From Salinactinospora qingdaonensis (GTDB lineage: Bacteria > Actinomycetota > Actinomycetes > Streptosporangiales > Streptosporangiaceae), in the NCBI RefSeq assembly GCF_039539445.1, contig NZ_BAABDD010000003.1, forward strand, positions 274,282-338,281: 64,000 bases of DNA. Reading direction: 5' to 3'. Positions 23,676 through 32,223 of this stretch are shown in pieces; the first letter of the stretch is position 1; every line of letters starts with the position of its first letter. The position numbers and the translations under genes were made by a program. The notes beneath the pieces were generated by a model. It had not been told where the DNA came from. It searched no databases and saw only the letters and a program-made list of their open reading frames with translations.

Positions 23676-24377
23676 TCAGCTCGGGTCGGCCGCCGCCCCG
23701 ACCCGGTTGGCGGCTTCGGGCGAGAGGCTGGCCAGCGCCATCTCGACGAAGGTCTCGCCGAGTTCGACGAGGCTCTTGGAGCCCGACTCCTCGTACCAGC
23801 GGTACATCCAGTTGACCATCCCGATGATGCCCATCGTGGCCACCTGCGGGTCGAGGTCGGCGCGGAACTCGCCCGAGGCCGCGCCGTCGGCGATGACGCT
23901 GGTCAGCAGCCGGCCGTAGCGGTCGGCGTTGCGCTGGATCTCCTCGGCCTCGTGGACGGTCATCACCTTGTCGATGTTCTCGCCGAGGAAGATGAACAAC
24001 TCGGGGCGCTCCGAGAGGGCCACGAGGTAGGTGCGCAGCGCCGTGGCCAGTTTCTGGCCGGGCGGCATCTCCTTGGCGACGATCTCCTCCAGGTCGACGC
24101 GCATCTGTTCGATGGGCCGGTAGAGCAGGGAGACGAGGAGCTCCTCCTTGGTACCCACGTAGTAGTAGAGCGTGGCGCGGTTGATACCGACCTCGTTGGC
24201 GACGTCCTCCAGCGTGGCCTGGGGATAGCCCACCCGCTGAAAGACGCGGCCGGCGCCCTCCAGCACCTCCTGCCAGCGGGCGTCGGACTTGCGCCCGCTG
24301 GCCAGGCGCCGTTGGGTGCGCCGGCGCGCGATGTCGCTCTGCCCAGCCGCGCCCTGTTTGCGTGTCGAGCTCACCAC
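23676..24377 (-). CDS. TetR-family transcriptional regulator
   Basis: A 233-residue regulator with an N-terminal basic tail, then HTH I-L-E/V-L-E-G-A-G-R-V-F-Q-R-V-G-Y-P-Q-A-T-L and V-A-N-E-V-G-I-N-R-A-T-L-Y-Y-Y (residues ~33-80). The long helical C-terminal domain includes F-L-G-E-N-I-D-K-V and ends like fatty-acid-responsive TetR proteins (M-V-N-W-M-Y-R-W-Y-E-E). It stands between an acyl-CoA synthetase and two SDR genes. A degenerate 7-4-7 palindrome 36 bp upstream suggests autoregulation. It is the best candidate to bind the 18-bp sites at 13790 and 29938-30120. Confidence 0.88.
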   Translation of the reverse strand: MVSSTRKQGAAGQSDIARRRTQRRLASGRKSDARWQEVLEGAGRVFQRVGYPQATLEDVANEVGINRATLYYYVGTKEELLVSLLYRPIEQMRVDLEEIVAKEMPPGQKLATALRTYLVALSERPELFIFLGENIDKVMTVHEAEEIQRNADRYGRLLTSVIADGAASGEFRADLDPQVATMGIIGMVNWMYRWYEESGSKSLVELGETFVEMALASLSPEAANRVGAAADPS

Positions 24378-24412
24378 CGCTCCATCCTTCGGGCCGACCG
24401 CCGGCCCGCATT

Positions 24413-24430
24413 GTGAACACTAGCGTTGAA
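24413..24430. promoter_or_regulatory. Degenerate 18-bp 7-4-7 site upstream of the TetR gene
   Basis: GTGAACA-CTAG-CGTTGAA keeps 11 of 14 half-site positions of the motif seen at 29938 and 29983. It lies 36 bp upstream of the TetR start, where an autoregulatory site would be expected. Confidence 0.4.
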
Positions 24431-24523
24431 ATTACTGTCGCTTGAGACGATAGCAACACAGTGTCCCTTCGAACGCACGGGTGGGTGTCGGCGGCGCATT
24501 CGCCCGCCGCGCCGGCGGGTCGG

Positions 24524-26077
24524 TCACGGGGTGGCCTTCGGCGATTCCCCCCGCAGCACGCGCTTGAGGATCTTGCCGCTGGCGTTGCGCGGGAAGTCCT
24601 CCTCCACCTGGAAGGCGGCGGGGATCTTGTAGTTGGCCAGGTGTTCGCGGCAGTAGGCGCGCACGGCGTCCTCGTCGAAGGAGGCGCCCGGCGCGAGCAC
24701 CACGTGGGCGCGCACCACCTCACCCCAGTGGCTGTCGGGCACGCCGACCACGGCGACCTCGCGCACATCGGGCAGCTCGCTGAGGACCTGCTCGATCTCG
24801 ATGGGGTAGATGTTCTCCCCACCGCGGATGATCATGTCCTTCTTGCGCCCGCTGAGATAGAGGTAGCCCTCGTCGTCGCGCCAGGCCATGTCGCCGCCGC
24901 GGAACCAGCCGTCGATCAACACCCGATCGGTCTCCTCGGGCATGTTCAAAAAGCCGCTCATCACCGCGTCGGAGCGGGTGACGATCTCGCCGACCTCGCC
25001 GTCGGGGACCTCGCGTAGGTCGTCGTCGCACAGCCGCAGGTCGACCCCCATGCCGGGCTTGCCGATGGAGCCCAGCAGGTGCTCGTGACCGTTGAGAGCG
25101 CGGTGGTGGTCCTCGGGGGTGAGCACGGTTTGCAGTCCGGCCTCGGTACCGGCGCCGAACATGTTCATGAAGTCGCAGCCGAAGACGCTCATCGCACGGC
25201 GCAGCAGCGTGGGCGACATCGGCGCGGCCCCATAGGCGATCGACAGCAGCCGCGAGTAGTCCACCGTCTCGACTCCGGGCTGCTGCAACAGGGTGTCGAT
25301 CATGGTCGGCACGAGGAAGATCCCGTTGAGCACGTCGCGCTGTAGCCACGTGAGCACCGTGTCCGGGTCGAAGGCCGGCAGGATCAGCGACGGATATCCT
25401 CGCGCCACGCCGGCCAGCACGTAGCACATGCCGGCCACGTGGAACAGCGGCGCCGCCGAGTAGTGGAAGCTCTCGGCGGGCAGGCGCCGCTCCAGGATGC
25501 ACTGCATCACCAGGTGCTTGGTCATGCGCTGAGAATGCAGCACCCCCTTGGGCAGGGCGGTGGTGCCGCTGGTGAAGGCCAGGCACATGATCTCGTCGTC
25601 GAGGAAAGGCGTGTCGATCTCGACGTCCTCACCTCGGGTGATCAGCTCGTCGAAGTCGCGGTCGGCGGCCGCGGTCTTCTCGAAGCCGATGGTGGAGCGC
25701 AGGGTGGGCACGTCCACCGACTCCACCAGCGGGGCGTAGCGCTCGCTGAAGAACAGCACCTTGGCTTCGGCGGTGCGCAGCAGCAGCTCCAGCTCGGGGC
25801 GGGTGAGCCGGAAGTTCAGCGGGACGTAGACCGCGCCGAGCTTCATGCAGGCCAGCAGGGCCTCCATGTAGCGGTGGGTGTCGGTGGCGAACAGCGCCAC
25901 CCGGTCGCCCTTGCCGACCCCCATGCGGGCCAACTCGTTGGCCACCCGGTTGACGCGGCTGTTGACCTGGCGAAACGTAAAGGACTCGGTGTCGGTGACG
26001 AAGCAGGGCTTGTTCGGAGTGTTGCGGGCGTGCAGCCGCACCCAGTCCGATACCCGAACCGTGGGTCGCGGGGACAT
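24524..26077 (-). CDS. Acyl-CoA synthetase (AMP-dependent)
   Basis: A 517-residue ANL-superfamily ligase that activates a carboxylic acid with ATP and CoA. Motifs in order: the phosphate loop F-T-S-G-T-T-A-L-P-K-G near residue 170, a Y-G-A-A-P-M-S segment, F-G-A-G-T-E-A acyl-AMP region, D-G-W-F-R-G-G-D, hinge GRKKDMIIRGGENIYPIE, and catalytic Lys in R-N-A-S-G-K-I-L-K. Start ATG 26077 lies after GAAAGGAACCG. It is co-oriented with luciferase-like and lactonase-like genes and separated from them by 43 bp, so they probably form one transcript for oxidation and CoA activation of a ring-opened product. Confidence 0.93.
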   Translation of the reverse strand: MSPRPTVRVSDWVRLHARNTPNKPCFVTDTESFTFRQVNSRVNRVANELARMGVGKGDRVALFATDTHRYMEALLACMKLGAVYVPLNFRLTRPELELLLRTAEAKVLFFSERYAPLVESVDVPTLRSTIGFEKTAAADRDFDELITRGEDVEIDTPFLDDEIMCLAFTSGTTALPKGVLHSQRMTKHLVMQCILERRLPAESFHYSAAPLFHVAGMCYVLAGVARGYPSLILPAFDPDTVLTWLQRDVLNGIFLVPTMIDTLLQQPGVETVDYSRLLSIAYGAAPMSPTLLRRAMSVFGCDFMNMFGAGTEAGLQTVLTPEDHHRALNGHEHLLGSIGKPGMGVDLRLCDDDLREVPDGEVGEIVTRSDAVMSGFLNMPEETDRVLIDGWFRGGDMAWRDDEGYLYLSGRKKDMIIRGGENIYPIEIEQVLSELPDVREVAVVGVPDSHWGEVVRAHVVLAPGASFDEDAVRAYCREHLANYKIPAAFQVEEDFPRNASGKILKRVLRGESPKATP

Positions 26078-26120
26078 GATCGGTTCCTTTCCCCCGCCGC
26101 GCGGGCGGCGGGTGGTCCGG

Positions 26121-27206
26121 TCAGTCGAACTCGGGAAGGACGTGCCGGCCGAGGAGCTCGATCGACTGCATGACCTTCTCGTGCGGGATGTTGTAGGGCT
26201 GGACCAGGCACAGCAGCAGATCGGTGCCCACAGCCTCGTAACGCTTGGCCATCTCGACACACTCGTCGGGGTTGCCGACGATGACCGCGTCGTTGCCGAC
26301 CAGGTAGTCGAAGTCCAACGAGTCGATGTCGATGCCGCCCAGCAGCTTCTTGGCGTACTCGTAGCTGCCGAGCTGCGCGCCGTCCTTCCAGTCGCCCAGC
26401 TCCGCCACCGCCTTCAGGGAGGTCTGTACGTACCAGCCGAAGCACTCCCGTGCCGCGGCGTGGGCCTCCTCGGTGGAGGGGGCGCAGTGCACCTGGGTGA
26501 AGGTGGCGATCTGCTCGTTGACAATCTGCCCGACGGGTTTGGCGCGGCGCAAGCCCTGCCGGTACCGGTCGAAGCGGTTGACCAGGGTCTCGGGGGCCGC
26601 GGCGACCGAGAAGGAGAGCAGCCCCAGCCCCTTCTCGCCGACGACCTCGTGGCTGTCGGAGCTGGAGGAGGCGCCCCACAGCGGCGGGTGGGGCTGCTGC
26701 ATGGGCTTGGGTACGACCCCGCGCGGGGGCAGTTTGAAGTAGTCGCCGTCCCAGGAGAACTCTTCCTGGGTCCAGCAGCCCATGATGACGTCCAGCGCCT
26801 CCTCCCACATGGGGCGGGTGTCGTTGGGGTCGATGCCGAAGCCCTCCAACTCGACGCGGGTGCCCGAGCGGCCGGTGCCGAACTCCAGGCGCCCGCCGGA
26901 GAGCACGTCGACGGTGGCCGCCGCCTCAGCCGCGCGGACCGGATGGTTGTAAGGGAACGGCAGCAGCCGCACCCCGTGGCCGATGCGGATGTTGTGCGTC
27001 TTGGCCGCGACCGCGCCGTAGAACACGCCCGGCGCCGAGGAGAAGGAGTATTCGTCGAGGAAGTGGTGCTCGACTGTCCAGACGCTGTGGAAACCCAGCC
27101 GGTCGGCGAGCACGATCTGGTCGAGGACATCGTTGAAGGCGGTGTGGGCGCTGTCGTGGGACCACGGGCGCGGCACCGGCATCTCGTACATCAACGCGAA
27201 CTTCAT
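26121..27206 (-). CDS. LLM-class flavin-dependent oxidoreductase (bacterial luciferase-like), copy 1
   Basis: A 361-residue TIM-barrel monooxygenase of the luciferase-like family. N-terminal M-K-F-A-L-M-Y-E, then LGFHSVWTVEHHFLDEYSF, V-R-A-A-E-A-A-A-T-V-D-V-L-S-G-G-R and F-G-T-G-R-S-G are hallmark strands of the flavin site. Such proteins use FMNH2 from a flavin reductase (one is encoded at 29191) for Baeyer-Villiger or hydroxylation reactions. The start ATG shares one base with the preceding stop (TGATG). A second homologue lies at 28105. Confidence 0.9.
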   Translation of the reverse strand: MKFALMYEMPVPRPWSHDSAHTAFNDVLDQIVLADRLGFHSVWTVEHHFLDEYSFSSAPGVFYGAVAAKTHNIRIGHGVRLLPFPYNHPVRAAEAAATVDVLSGGRLEFGTGRSGTRVELEGFGIDPNDTRPMWEEALDVIMGCWTQEEFSWDGDYFKLPPRGVVPKPMQQPHPPLWGASSSSDSHEVVGEKGLGLLSFSVAAAPETLVNRFDRYRQGLRRAKPVGQIVNEQIATFTQVHCAPSTEEAHAAARECFGWYVQTSLKAVAELGDWKDGAQLGSYEYAKKLLGGIDIDSLDFDYLVGNDAVIVGNPDECVEMAKRYEAVGTDLLLCLVQPYNIPHEKVMQSIELLGRHVLPEFD

Positions 27207-28108
27207 CAGCTACCGCCTCCCACGCCGGCCAGGTTGAACGCGAACAGTTCCAGGGGTGCCGCGTCGATGTCGTAGGCGACCACTCGGCCCGGCATGGAGT
27301 AGGTGACGAACAGCTGCCCGTCGCCGATGCAGCAGTTCGTCGGCTGCGCCCCCGGCTCGGTGTCGATGCTGCGCAGCAGCTTCCCGCTGGGGGCGAAGAC
27401 GTGGATGACGTGGCCCACGCTGCCGCAGACGTAGAGGTTGCCCTCGGCGTCGAAGCAGAACCCGTCGGGCGATCCCGACGGCAGCTTGCACACGACCTCG
27501 GGCTCGCCCAAGCCGGCGGGTGACCAGGGGTAGGCCCAGACCTTGCGGGTCAGCGACTGGGCGACGAACATGCGCTCGGCGTCGGGTGCGAAGCCGATCC
27601 CGTTGGGCATCGCCGCCATCTCGGCGACCTGCTCCACCTCACCCCCGGGGCCTATGGCCACGATCCGGCCGGGCCGCAGATTGCGCAGGTCCTCCCAGTT
27701 GTGGGAGTCGGTGACGTAGAGCCGCCCGTCGGGGCCGAAACACAGATCGTTGGGGCGGTGCGGCGGGTCGCCGGGCAGGTCGGCGGCCACCGTCGAGACC
27801 GCGCCGCCGGCCACGCGCTGCACACAACCGTCCATGGGCTCGGGGGCGTGCCAGTAGCCGCCGTCGTCGGCGGCGGCGAGCCCGCCGTTGTTGGCGACGT
27901 AGATCGCCCCGTCGGCGCCCAGCGCTGCCCCGTTGGGGCCGCCGCCGAGGCGGCCCAGCGTGGTGGTCGCCCCGTCAGGGTCGATCCGGGTGACGCGCTG
28001 GCCGCGCATCTCCACGGCGGCGACGGCGCCGCCGCCCAGATAGACCGGTCCTTCGGGAAAGTCCAGCCCCTCGCCGACCACGCGCGGTCGGGGCCACCCG
28101 CCGCTCAC
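27206..28108 (-). CDS. SMP-30/gluconolactonase-like protein
   Basis: A 300-residue six-bladed beta-propeller of the SMP-30/LRE family. Visible are the metal-ligand regions G-L-D-F-P-E-G-P-V near the N-terminus, R-P-N-D-L-C-F-G-P-D-G and A-M-P-N-G-I-G-F-A-P-D, and D-G-F-C-F-D-A-E-G-N. Members hydrolyse lactones in the cytoplasm. Between two luciferase-like monooxygenases it is well placed to open a lactone formed by Baeyer-Villiger oxidation. The GTG overlaps the previous gene's stop (GTGA). Confidence 0.88.
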   Translation of the reverse strand: MSGGWPRPRVVGEGLDFPEGPVYLGGGAVAAVEMRGQRVTRIDPDGATTTLGRLGGGPNGAALGADGAIYVANNGGLAAADDGGYWHAPEPMDGCVQRVAGGAVSTVAADLPGDPPHRPNDLCFGPDGRLYVTDSHNWEDLRNLRPGRIVAIGPGGEVEQVAEMAAMPNGIGFAPDAERMFVAQSLTRKVWAYPWSPAGLGEPEVVCKLPSGSPDGFCFDAEGNLYVCGSVGHVIHVFAPSGKLLRSIDTEPGAQPTNCCIGDGQLFVTYSMPGRVVAYDIDAAPLELFAFNLAGVGGGS

Positions 28109-29184
28109 GACGCCGCCTTGGTGTCGTCGAGTTGCTGAAGCCGTGGCATGACCTCGGCGGCGAAGAGGCGCATGTTGCGCTCAGCGGTCTCGGGGGGCAT
28201 GCCGGCGAAGGAGAAGACACCGTTGAAGCCGTCGTTGCCGACCTTGGAGCGGATGTCGAGGACGCGCTCATAGCACTGCTCGGGGGTGCCCCAGATCTGT
28301 AGCTCGATGAAGTTGTCGACGACCTTGCTGGAGCCGTGCTTGTGGATGGCCTTGGACAGCCGCTGGTAGTACTCGTAGCCCTGCGTGGTGTCGAAGTGGC
28401 GGCCGGCCAGCTCGTAGTGGTTGAGGACGTACTCGTAGTAGCCGCCGATGTACTCCTGGGCCATGTCGCGGGCCTTGATCTCGTCCTCGTCGCAGCAGAC
28501 CCAGCCCGTCACGATCGGCGCCGGCGCTTCGACGCCCTTGAGCTCGCGGAACGTCTGTCGGTACTGGTCGAGGTCGTCGGCGACCTCCATCCAGTCCTTC
28601 TGCGGGTTGATGAGGATGCCGGCGCCGACGTCGGCCATGATGCGCACCGACTCGGGCGAGACCGCGGCGGCGTAGAGCCGGTCGTCGAAGCCGCGGGTGG
28701 GGCGGGGGCGCAGCTCGCGGCGGGGGATCTTGTAGTACGTGCCGTCGTATTCGATGATGCCGGTTTCAAGGGCCTGCAAGATGATCTGGGAGGCTTCGAC
28801 GAAGCGTTCCCGCGACTCGTCCATGGGGATGCGCATGCCCTCGAACTCGATGCGGCCCAGCCCGCGGCCCATGCCGAAGATGTAGCGCCCCGAGGAGATG
28901 ATGTCGAGGACGGCGACCTGCTCGGCGACCCGCACCGGGTCGTGCCACGGCAGGATCACCGCGCCCGACCCCAGCTGGATGCGCTCGGTGCGCCCGGCCA
29001 TGTAGCTGAGAAATTGCAGCACATCGGGGCACATGGTGTAGGAGGTGAAGTGGTGCTCCACGCCCCACAGCGCGTCGAAGCCCAGCGGTTCGGCCAGGTC
29101 GGCTAGTTTCAGCTCGTCGCGGTAGACCTCTTCGTCGCTGGCGGCCTCGTGGCCCTCGAAGATACAGCTCATGCCAACACGCAT
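28105..29184 (-). CDS. LLM-class flavin-dependent oxidoreductase, copy 2
   Basis: A 359-residue luciferase-like monooxygenase: R-V-G-M-S-C-I-F at the N-terminus, LGFDALWGVEHHFTSYTMC, V-A-V-L-D-I-I-S-S-G-R-Y and F-G-M-G-R-G-L-G-R-I-E-F. It resembles copy 1 only at the family level, so they may perform two different oxygenations. Six bases separate its start from the flavin reductase stop, which supports joint translation with its electron donor. Confidence 0.9.
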   Translation of the reverse strand: MRVGMSCIFEGHEAASDEEVYRDELKLADLAEPLGFDALWGVEHHFTSYTMCPDVLQFLSYMAGRTERIQLGSGAVILPWHDPVRVAEQVAVLDIISSGRYIFGMGRGLGRIEFEGMRIPMDESRERFVEASQIILQALETGIIEYDGTYYKIPRRELRPRPTRGFDDRLYAAAVSPESVRIMADVGAGILINPQKDWMEVADDLDQYRQTFRELKGVEAPAPIVTGWVCCDEDEIKARDMAQEYIGGYYEYVLNHYELAGRHFDTTQGYEYYQRLSKAIHKHGSSKVVDNFIELQIWGTPEQCYERVLDIRSKVGNDGFNGVFSFAGMPPETAERNMRLFAAEVMPRLQQLDDTKAAS

Positions 29185-29190
29185 CGTGTT

Positions 29191-29727
29191 TCAGCCTCCA
29201 GACGGGATAGCGGGGGCGGACGCCAGGCGCTCATAGCCGCCGTGGCAAAACACCAGCGGATGGCCTGATTCGCGTACATCCAGATCGAGGACGCGACCGA
29301 GGACGAACCAGTGGTCGCCGGCGGGGTAGCAGCGTTCGAAGGCGCAGTCGAACGAGGCGAGGCAGCCCTCGATGACGGGGGAACCGTGGGGGCTCGTGTA
29401 CCAGGGCACTCCCTCGAACTTCTTGCCACCGGAGGTGGCGAACTGCCGACTGAGCTGCTCGTTGTCTGCCCCCAGGACGCTGACGCAAAAGGAGCCGACC
29501 GGCACGATCAGCGGCCAAGTGGTGGAGGTCCGCGCCGGCAAAAAGCCGATCAGCGGCGGATCGAGCGAGGCGGAGACGAAGGTCCCCACGGTCAGGCCGA
29601 CCGGGCCGCGTCGGGTCATCGCCGACACCACGGCGACGCTCGTGGGGACGTAACCCATCACCTGGCGGAGCTGTTCCGGCGACACGGTGTCGTTGTCGGG
29701 TGGTCGCACCTGCATCTCACTCAGCAT
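29191..29727 (-). CDS. Flavin reductase family protein
   Basis: A 178-residue split-barrel flavin reductase. M-G-Y-V-P-T-S-V-A-V-V-S-A near residue 25, then G-L-T-V-G-T-F-V-S-A-S-L-D-P-P-L-I-G-F, F-C-V-S-V-L and the C-terminal D-H-W-F-V-L-G-R-V are family markers. It should reduce FMN with NAD(P)H and supply FMNH2 to the two luciferase-like monooxygenases downstream. The ATG at 29727 is preceded by GGAGGTGACAACAG. It is the first gene of the leftward operon, divergent from the dehydrogenase complex genes. Confidence 0.92.
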   Translation of the reverse strand: MLSEMQVRPPDNDTVSPEQLRQVMGYVPTSVAVVSAMTRRGPVGLTVGTFVSASLDPPLIGFLPARTSTTWPLIVPVGSFCVSVLGADNEQLSRQFATSGGKKFEGVPWYTSPHGSPVIEGCLASFDCAFERCYPAGDHWFVLGRVLDLDVRESGHPLVFCHGGYERLASAPAIPSGG

Positions 29728-29937
29728 CTGTTGTCACCTCCAAGGTCGCTTCCCGGCCACGGCGGGCGCGGGTTCGCCGCGCGGTGTTGGGGGCCGTGAC
29801 CGCGCTCGCCCAGGCGGGTTCGGAGGACGCGGTCATGCCCGAGCCGGTCACATGGGGCCGCCCAAGCGGGGGTCGCGTTCCGGCGCGCACCGGATGCCGC
29901 GGCCGCCTGCTCCCGGGTTTCCATGAACCCCCCTAAC
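29728..29937. other. Leader of the flavin reductase operon, no gene seen
   Basis: Together with 30001-30151 this stretch forms a divergent control region of over 400 bp. I see no credible gene in it, only the operator sites listed separately. Confidence 0.5.
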
Positions 29938-29955
29938 GTCATCGCTTACGTTGAC
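29938..29955. promoter_or_regulatory. 18-bp 7-4-7 palindrome, site 1
   Basis: GTCATCG-CTTA-CGTTGAC lies between the divergent flavin reductase and E1 alpha genes. It shares layout and most half-site positions with the sites at 29983 and 30103. Confidence 0.7.
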
Positions 29956-29982
29956 AAGAAGCTAGCACTACGGTTTCCTTCC

Positions 29983-30000
29983 GTCAACGGATACGCTGAC
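29983..30000. promoter_or_regulatory. 18-bp 7-4-7 palindrome, site 2
   Basis: GTCAACG-GATA-CGCTGAC begins 45 bp after site 1. Two well-matched sites on this spacing suggest cooperative binding of a dimeric regulator. Confidence 0.7.
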
Positions 30001-30102
30001 AAGCGTGAGTCAGCCGGAGAACACCTCCACAACCAGCGAAGGAAACGGGAAAGCGGCACACGCGAGAGCCGCATCGACACTGGCGCACACACGACACCCT
30101 GT

Positions 30103-30120
30103 GTTAACACTGATGTTGAC
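30103..30120. promoter_or_regulatory. 18-bp 7-4-7 palindrome, site 3
   Basis: GTTAACA-CTGA-TGTTGAC is symmetrical at 6 of 7 half-site positions. It lies 32 bp before the E1 alpha start codon. Confidence 0.6.
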
Positions 30121-30151
30121 CAGATAGGCGGGTCCCGCCGGAAAGGCAGCG

Positions 30152-31195
30152 ATGAGCGTCGTGGACAACCAAGCCGCGCCGTGGGCAACGGTTCCCCCAG
30201 AACTTCAGGGAGAGCACGGGCGCGAGCTCGCGATCGAGATGCTGCGCAGGATGCTGCGCGTGCGAATGTTCGAAGAGGCGACGATCGAGTTGTTCCACGC
30301 GGGCGAACTGCCCGCGATGGTGCACCTGAGCATCGGCCAGGAGGCCGCGATCGTCGGCGCCTGCCTGGCCACAGGCGACAGCGACTACATGACCGGCAAC
30401 CACCGTTCCCACGGCCACCCCATCGCCAAAGGCGCGGGCATGGACCGGCTCATGGCCGAACTGCTCGGCAAGGCCACCGGGATCTGCCACGGCAAGGGCG
30501 GCAGCATGCACCTGGCCGACTTCTCCGTGGGCAGCCTGGGCGAGTCCGGCATCGTCGGCTCGGCGATCCCCGTGGCCACGGGCGCCGGGCTGGCCGCCCG
30601 CACGCTCGGCGAGCAGCGCGTGTGCGTGTGCTTCTTCGGCGACGGCGCCGCCAACGAAGGCGTGTTCCACGAGTCGTTGAACCTGGCCGCGGTGTGGAAC
30701 CTGCCGGTGGTCTACGTGTGCGAGAACAACGGCTACGCGGTCAGCGTCCCCGCCGAGTCGCTGACCTCGGTACCCGACATCGCCACCCGCGCCGTCGCCT
30801 ACGGAATCCCCGGCGTGGCCGTCGACGGCCAGGACGTGGTGGCCGGCTACCAGGCGGCCCGCACCGCCGTCGACCGGGCCCGCCGCGGCGACGGCCCCAC
30901 CCTCATCGAGGCCAAGACCTACCGCTTCCACGAACACGCCTACGGCCTGCGGGTCAAGACGGCCTACCGCGACGCCGCCGAGGTCGCCGCCTGGAGCGAT
31001 GAACGCGACCCCGTCGTGCTGTTCGAGCGGCGGCTGGCGGACTGGGACCTGGTCGACGACGCGGCCCGGAGGCAGGTACGCGAGGAGACCGCCGCCGAGG
31101 TCGCTGCCGCGGTGGAGTTCGCCCGCACCAGCCCCGCCCCCGACCCCGCCGAGGCATACCGGGACCTCTACGTCACCGAGGAGGACGCCCGATGA
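30152..31195 (+). CDS. 2-oxoacid/acetoin dehydrogenase complex E1 alpha subunit
   Basis: A 347-residue thiamine-diphosphate enzyme subunit. The ThDP motif G-D-G-A-A-N-E-G begins the block around residue 165 and closes at C-E-N-N-G-Y-A-V-S-V. Y-M-T-G-N-H-R-S-H-G-H-P and G-K-G-G-S-M-H-L-A-D match acetoin:DCPIP and pyruvate dehydrogenase alpha subunits. With E1 beta it decarboxylates a 2-oxoacid or cleaves an acyloin and loads the acyl group on lipoate. GGAAAGG precedes the ATG. Three operator candidates lie upstream. The substrate may be a branched or acyloin intermediate of the neighbouring pathway. Confidence 0.92.
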   Translation: MSVVDNQAAPWATVPPELQGEHGRELAIEMLRRMLRVRMFEEATIELFHAGELPAMVHLSIGQEAAIVGACLATGDSDYMTGNHRSHGHPIAKGAGMDRLMAELLGKATGICHGKGGSMHLADFSVGSLGESGIVGSAIPVATGAGLAARTLGEQRVCVCFFGDGAANEGVFHESLNLAAVWNLPVVYVCENNGYAVSVPAESLTSVPDIATRAVAYGIPGVAVDGQDVVAGYQAARTAVDRARRGDGPTLIEAKTYRFHEHAYGLRVKTAYRDAAEVAAWSDERDPVVLFERRLADWDLVDDAARRQVREETAAEVAAAVEFARTSPAPDPAEAYRDLYVTEEDAR

Positions 31196-32211
31196 CCACG
31201 CCGCAACGCGAACGCCCCCGTGCCGAGGGCGGGCGCGCGCCGGGGTTCCTGCAAGCCATCCGGCAAGCCCAGTACGAGGAGATGCACCGCGACCCCACCG
31301 TGATCCTCATGGGCCAGGACCTGCGCGCCAACGTGTTCGGCGCCGCCGAGGGCTTCCTCGACGAGTTCGGCCCGGAACGCATCCGCGACCTGCCGCTGTC
31401 GGAGGCCGCCAGTGTGGGAATGGCGGCCGGTGCCGCTATGGCCGGGCTGCGCCCCATCGTGGACCTGACCGTGGCCAGCTTCATGTTCGGCGCGATGGAC
31501 CAGTTCATCAGCCAGGTCGCCAAAAGCCGCTACATGTACGGCGGCCAGGCGCGGGTGCCCGTGGTCTACCGGCAGGCGCTGTACTACCACGGCGGCACCG
31601 CCGCCCACCACGCCGACCGGCCCTACCCGATGTTCATGAACGTGCCCGGCCTCAAGATCATCCTGCCGAGCAACGGCTACGACCTCAAAGGGCTGCTCAA
31701 GTCCGCGATCCGCGACGACAACCCGGTGCTGTGCTTCGAGGACGCCAACCTGTGGGGACGGCGCGGCCGGGGTGGCCCCGAGCCGGAGGCCGAGGACCAC
31801 CTCGTGCCCATCGGCAGCGCCGCCGTCCGCCGCAGCGGCACCGACGTGACCATCGTCGGCATCGGCCACGGCCTCGTGCAGAGCCTGGAGGCCGCGACCG
31901 AACTGGAGGCCGAGGGCATCAGCGCCGAGGTCGTCGACCCGCGCACCCTGGTGCCCATGGACTGGCCCACCATCTTGGAGTCGGTGCGCCGCACCGGCCG
32001 CTGCGTCGTGGTCGACCCCGCCAACCGCACCTGCGGCGCCGCCGGCGAGATCGCGGCCCAACTCGTCGAGGAGTGCTTCGACGCACTGCGCGGACCCGTG
32101 GTGCGCGTGACCACCGACGACGTGCACGTCCCGTTCAGCCCCGCGCTGGAGCGGCAGATCTACCCGTCCAAGGACAAGGTCGTGGCGGCGGTGCGCCGCG
32201 CGCTGGCGTAA
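31192..32211 (+). CDS. 2-oxoacid/acetoin dehydrogenase complex E1 beta subunit
   Basis: A 339-residue transketolase-like partner subunit. The N-terminal pyrimidine-binding domain shows F-L-Q-A-I-R-Q-A-Q-Y-E-E-M, V-I-L-M-G-Q-D-L-R-A-N and L-P-L-S-E-A-A-S-V-G-M-A-A-G-A-A-M-A-G-L-R-P. The C-terminal domain begins at G-T-D-V-T-I-V-G-I-G. ATGA overlaps with E1 alpha, so the two are made in equal amounts. Confidence 0.92.
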   Translation: MTTPQRERPRAEGGRAPGFLQAIRQAQYEEMHRDPTVILMGQDLRANVFGAAEGFLDEFGPERIRDLPLSEAASVGMAAGAAMAGLRPIVDLTVASFMFGAMDQFISQVAKSRYMYGGQARVPVVYRQALYYHGGTAAHHADRPYPMFMNVPGLKIILPSNGYDLKGLLKSAIRDDNPVLCFEDANLWGRRGRGGPEPEAEDHLVPIGSAAVRRSGTDVTIVGIGHGLVQSLEAATELEAEGISAEVVDPRTLVPMDWPTILESVRRTGRCVVVDPANRTCGAAGEIAAQLVEECFDALRGPVVRVTTDDVHVPFSPALERQIYPSKDKVVAAVRRALA

Positions 32212-32223
32212 GGAGAAGTGAGC

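Noticed and set aside
29721..29942. Small reverse frame upstream of the flavin reductase
   Set aside because: No ribosome site, Arg/Ala-rich, and overlaps the mapped operator.
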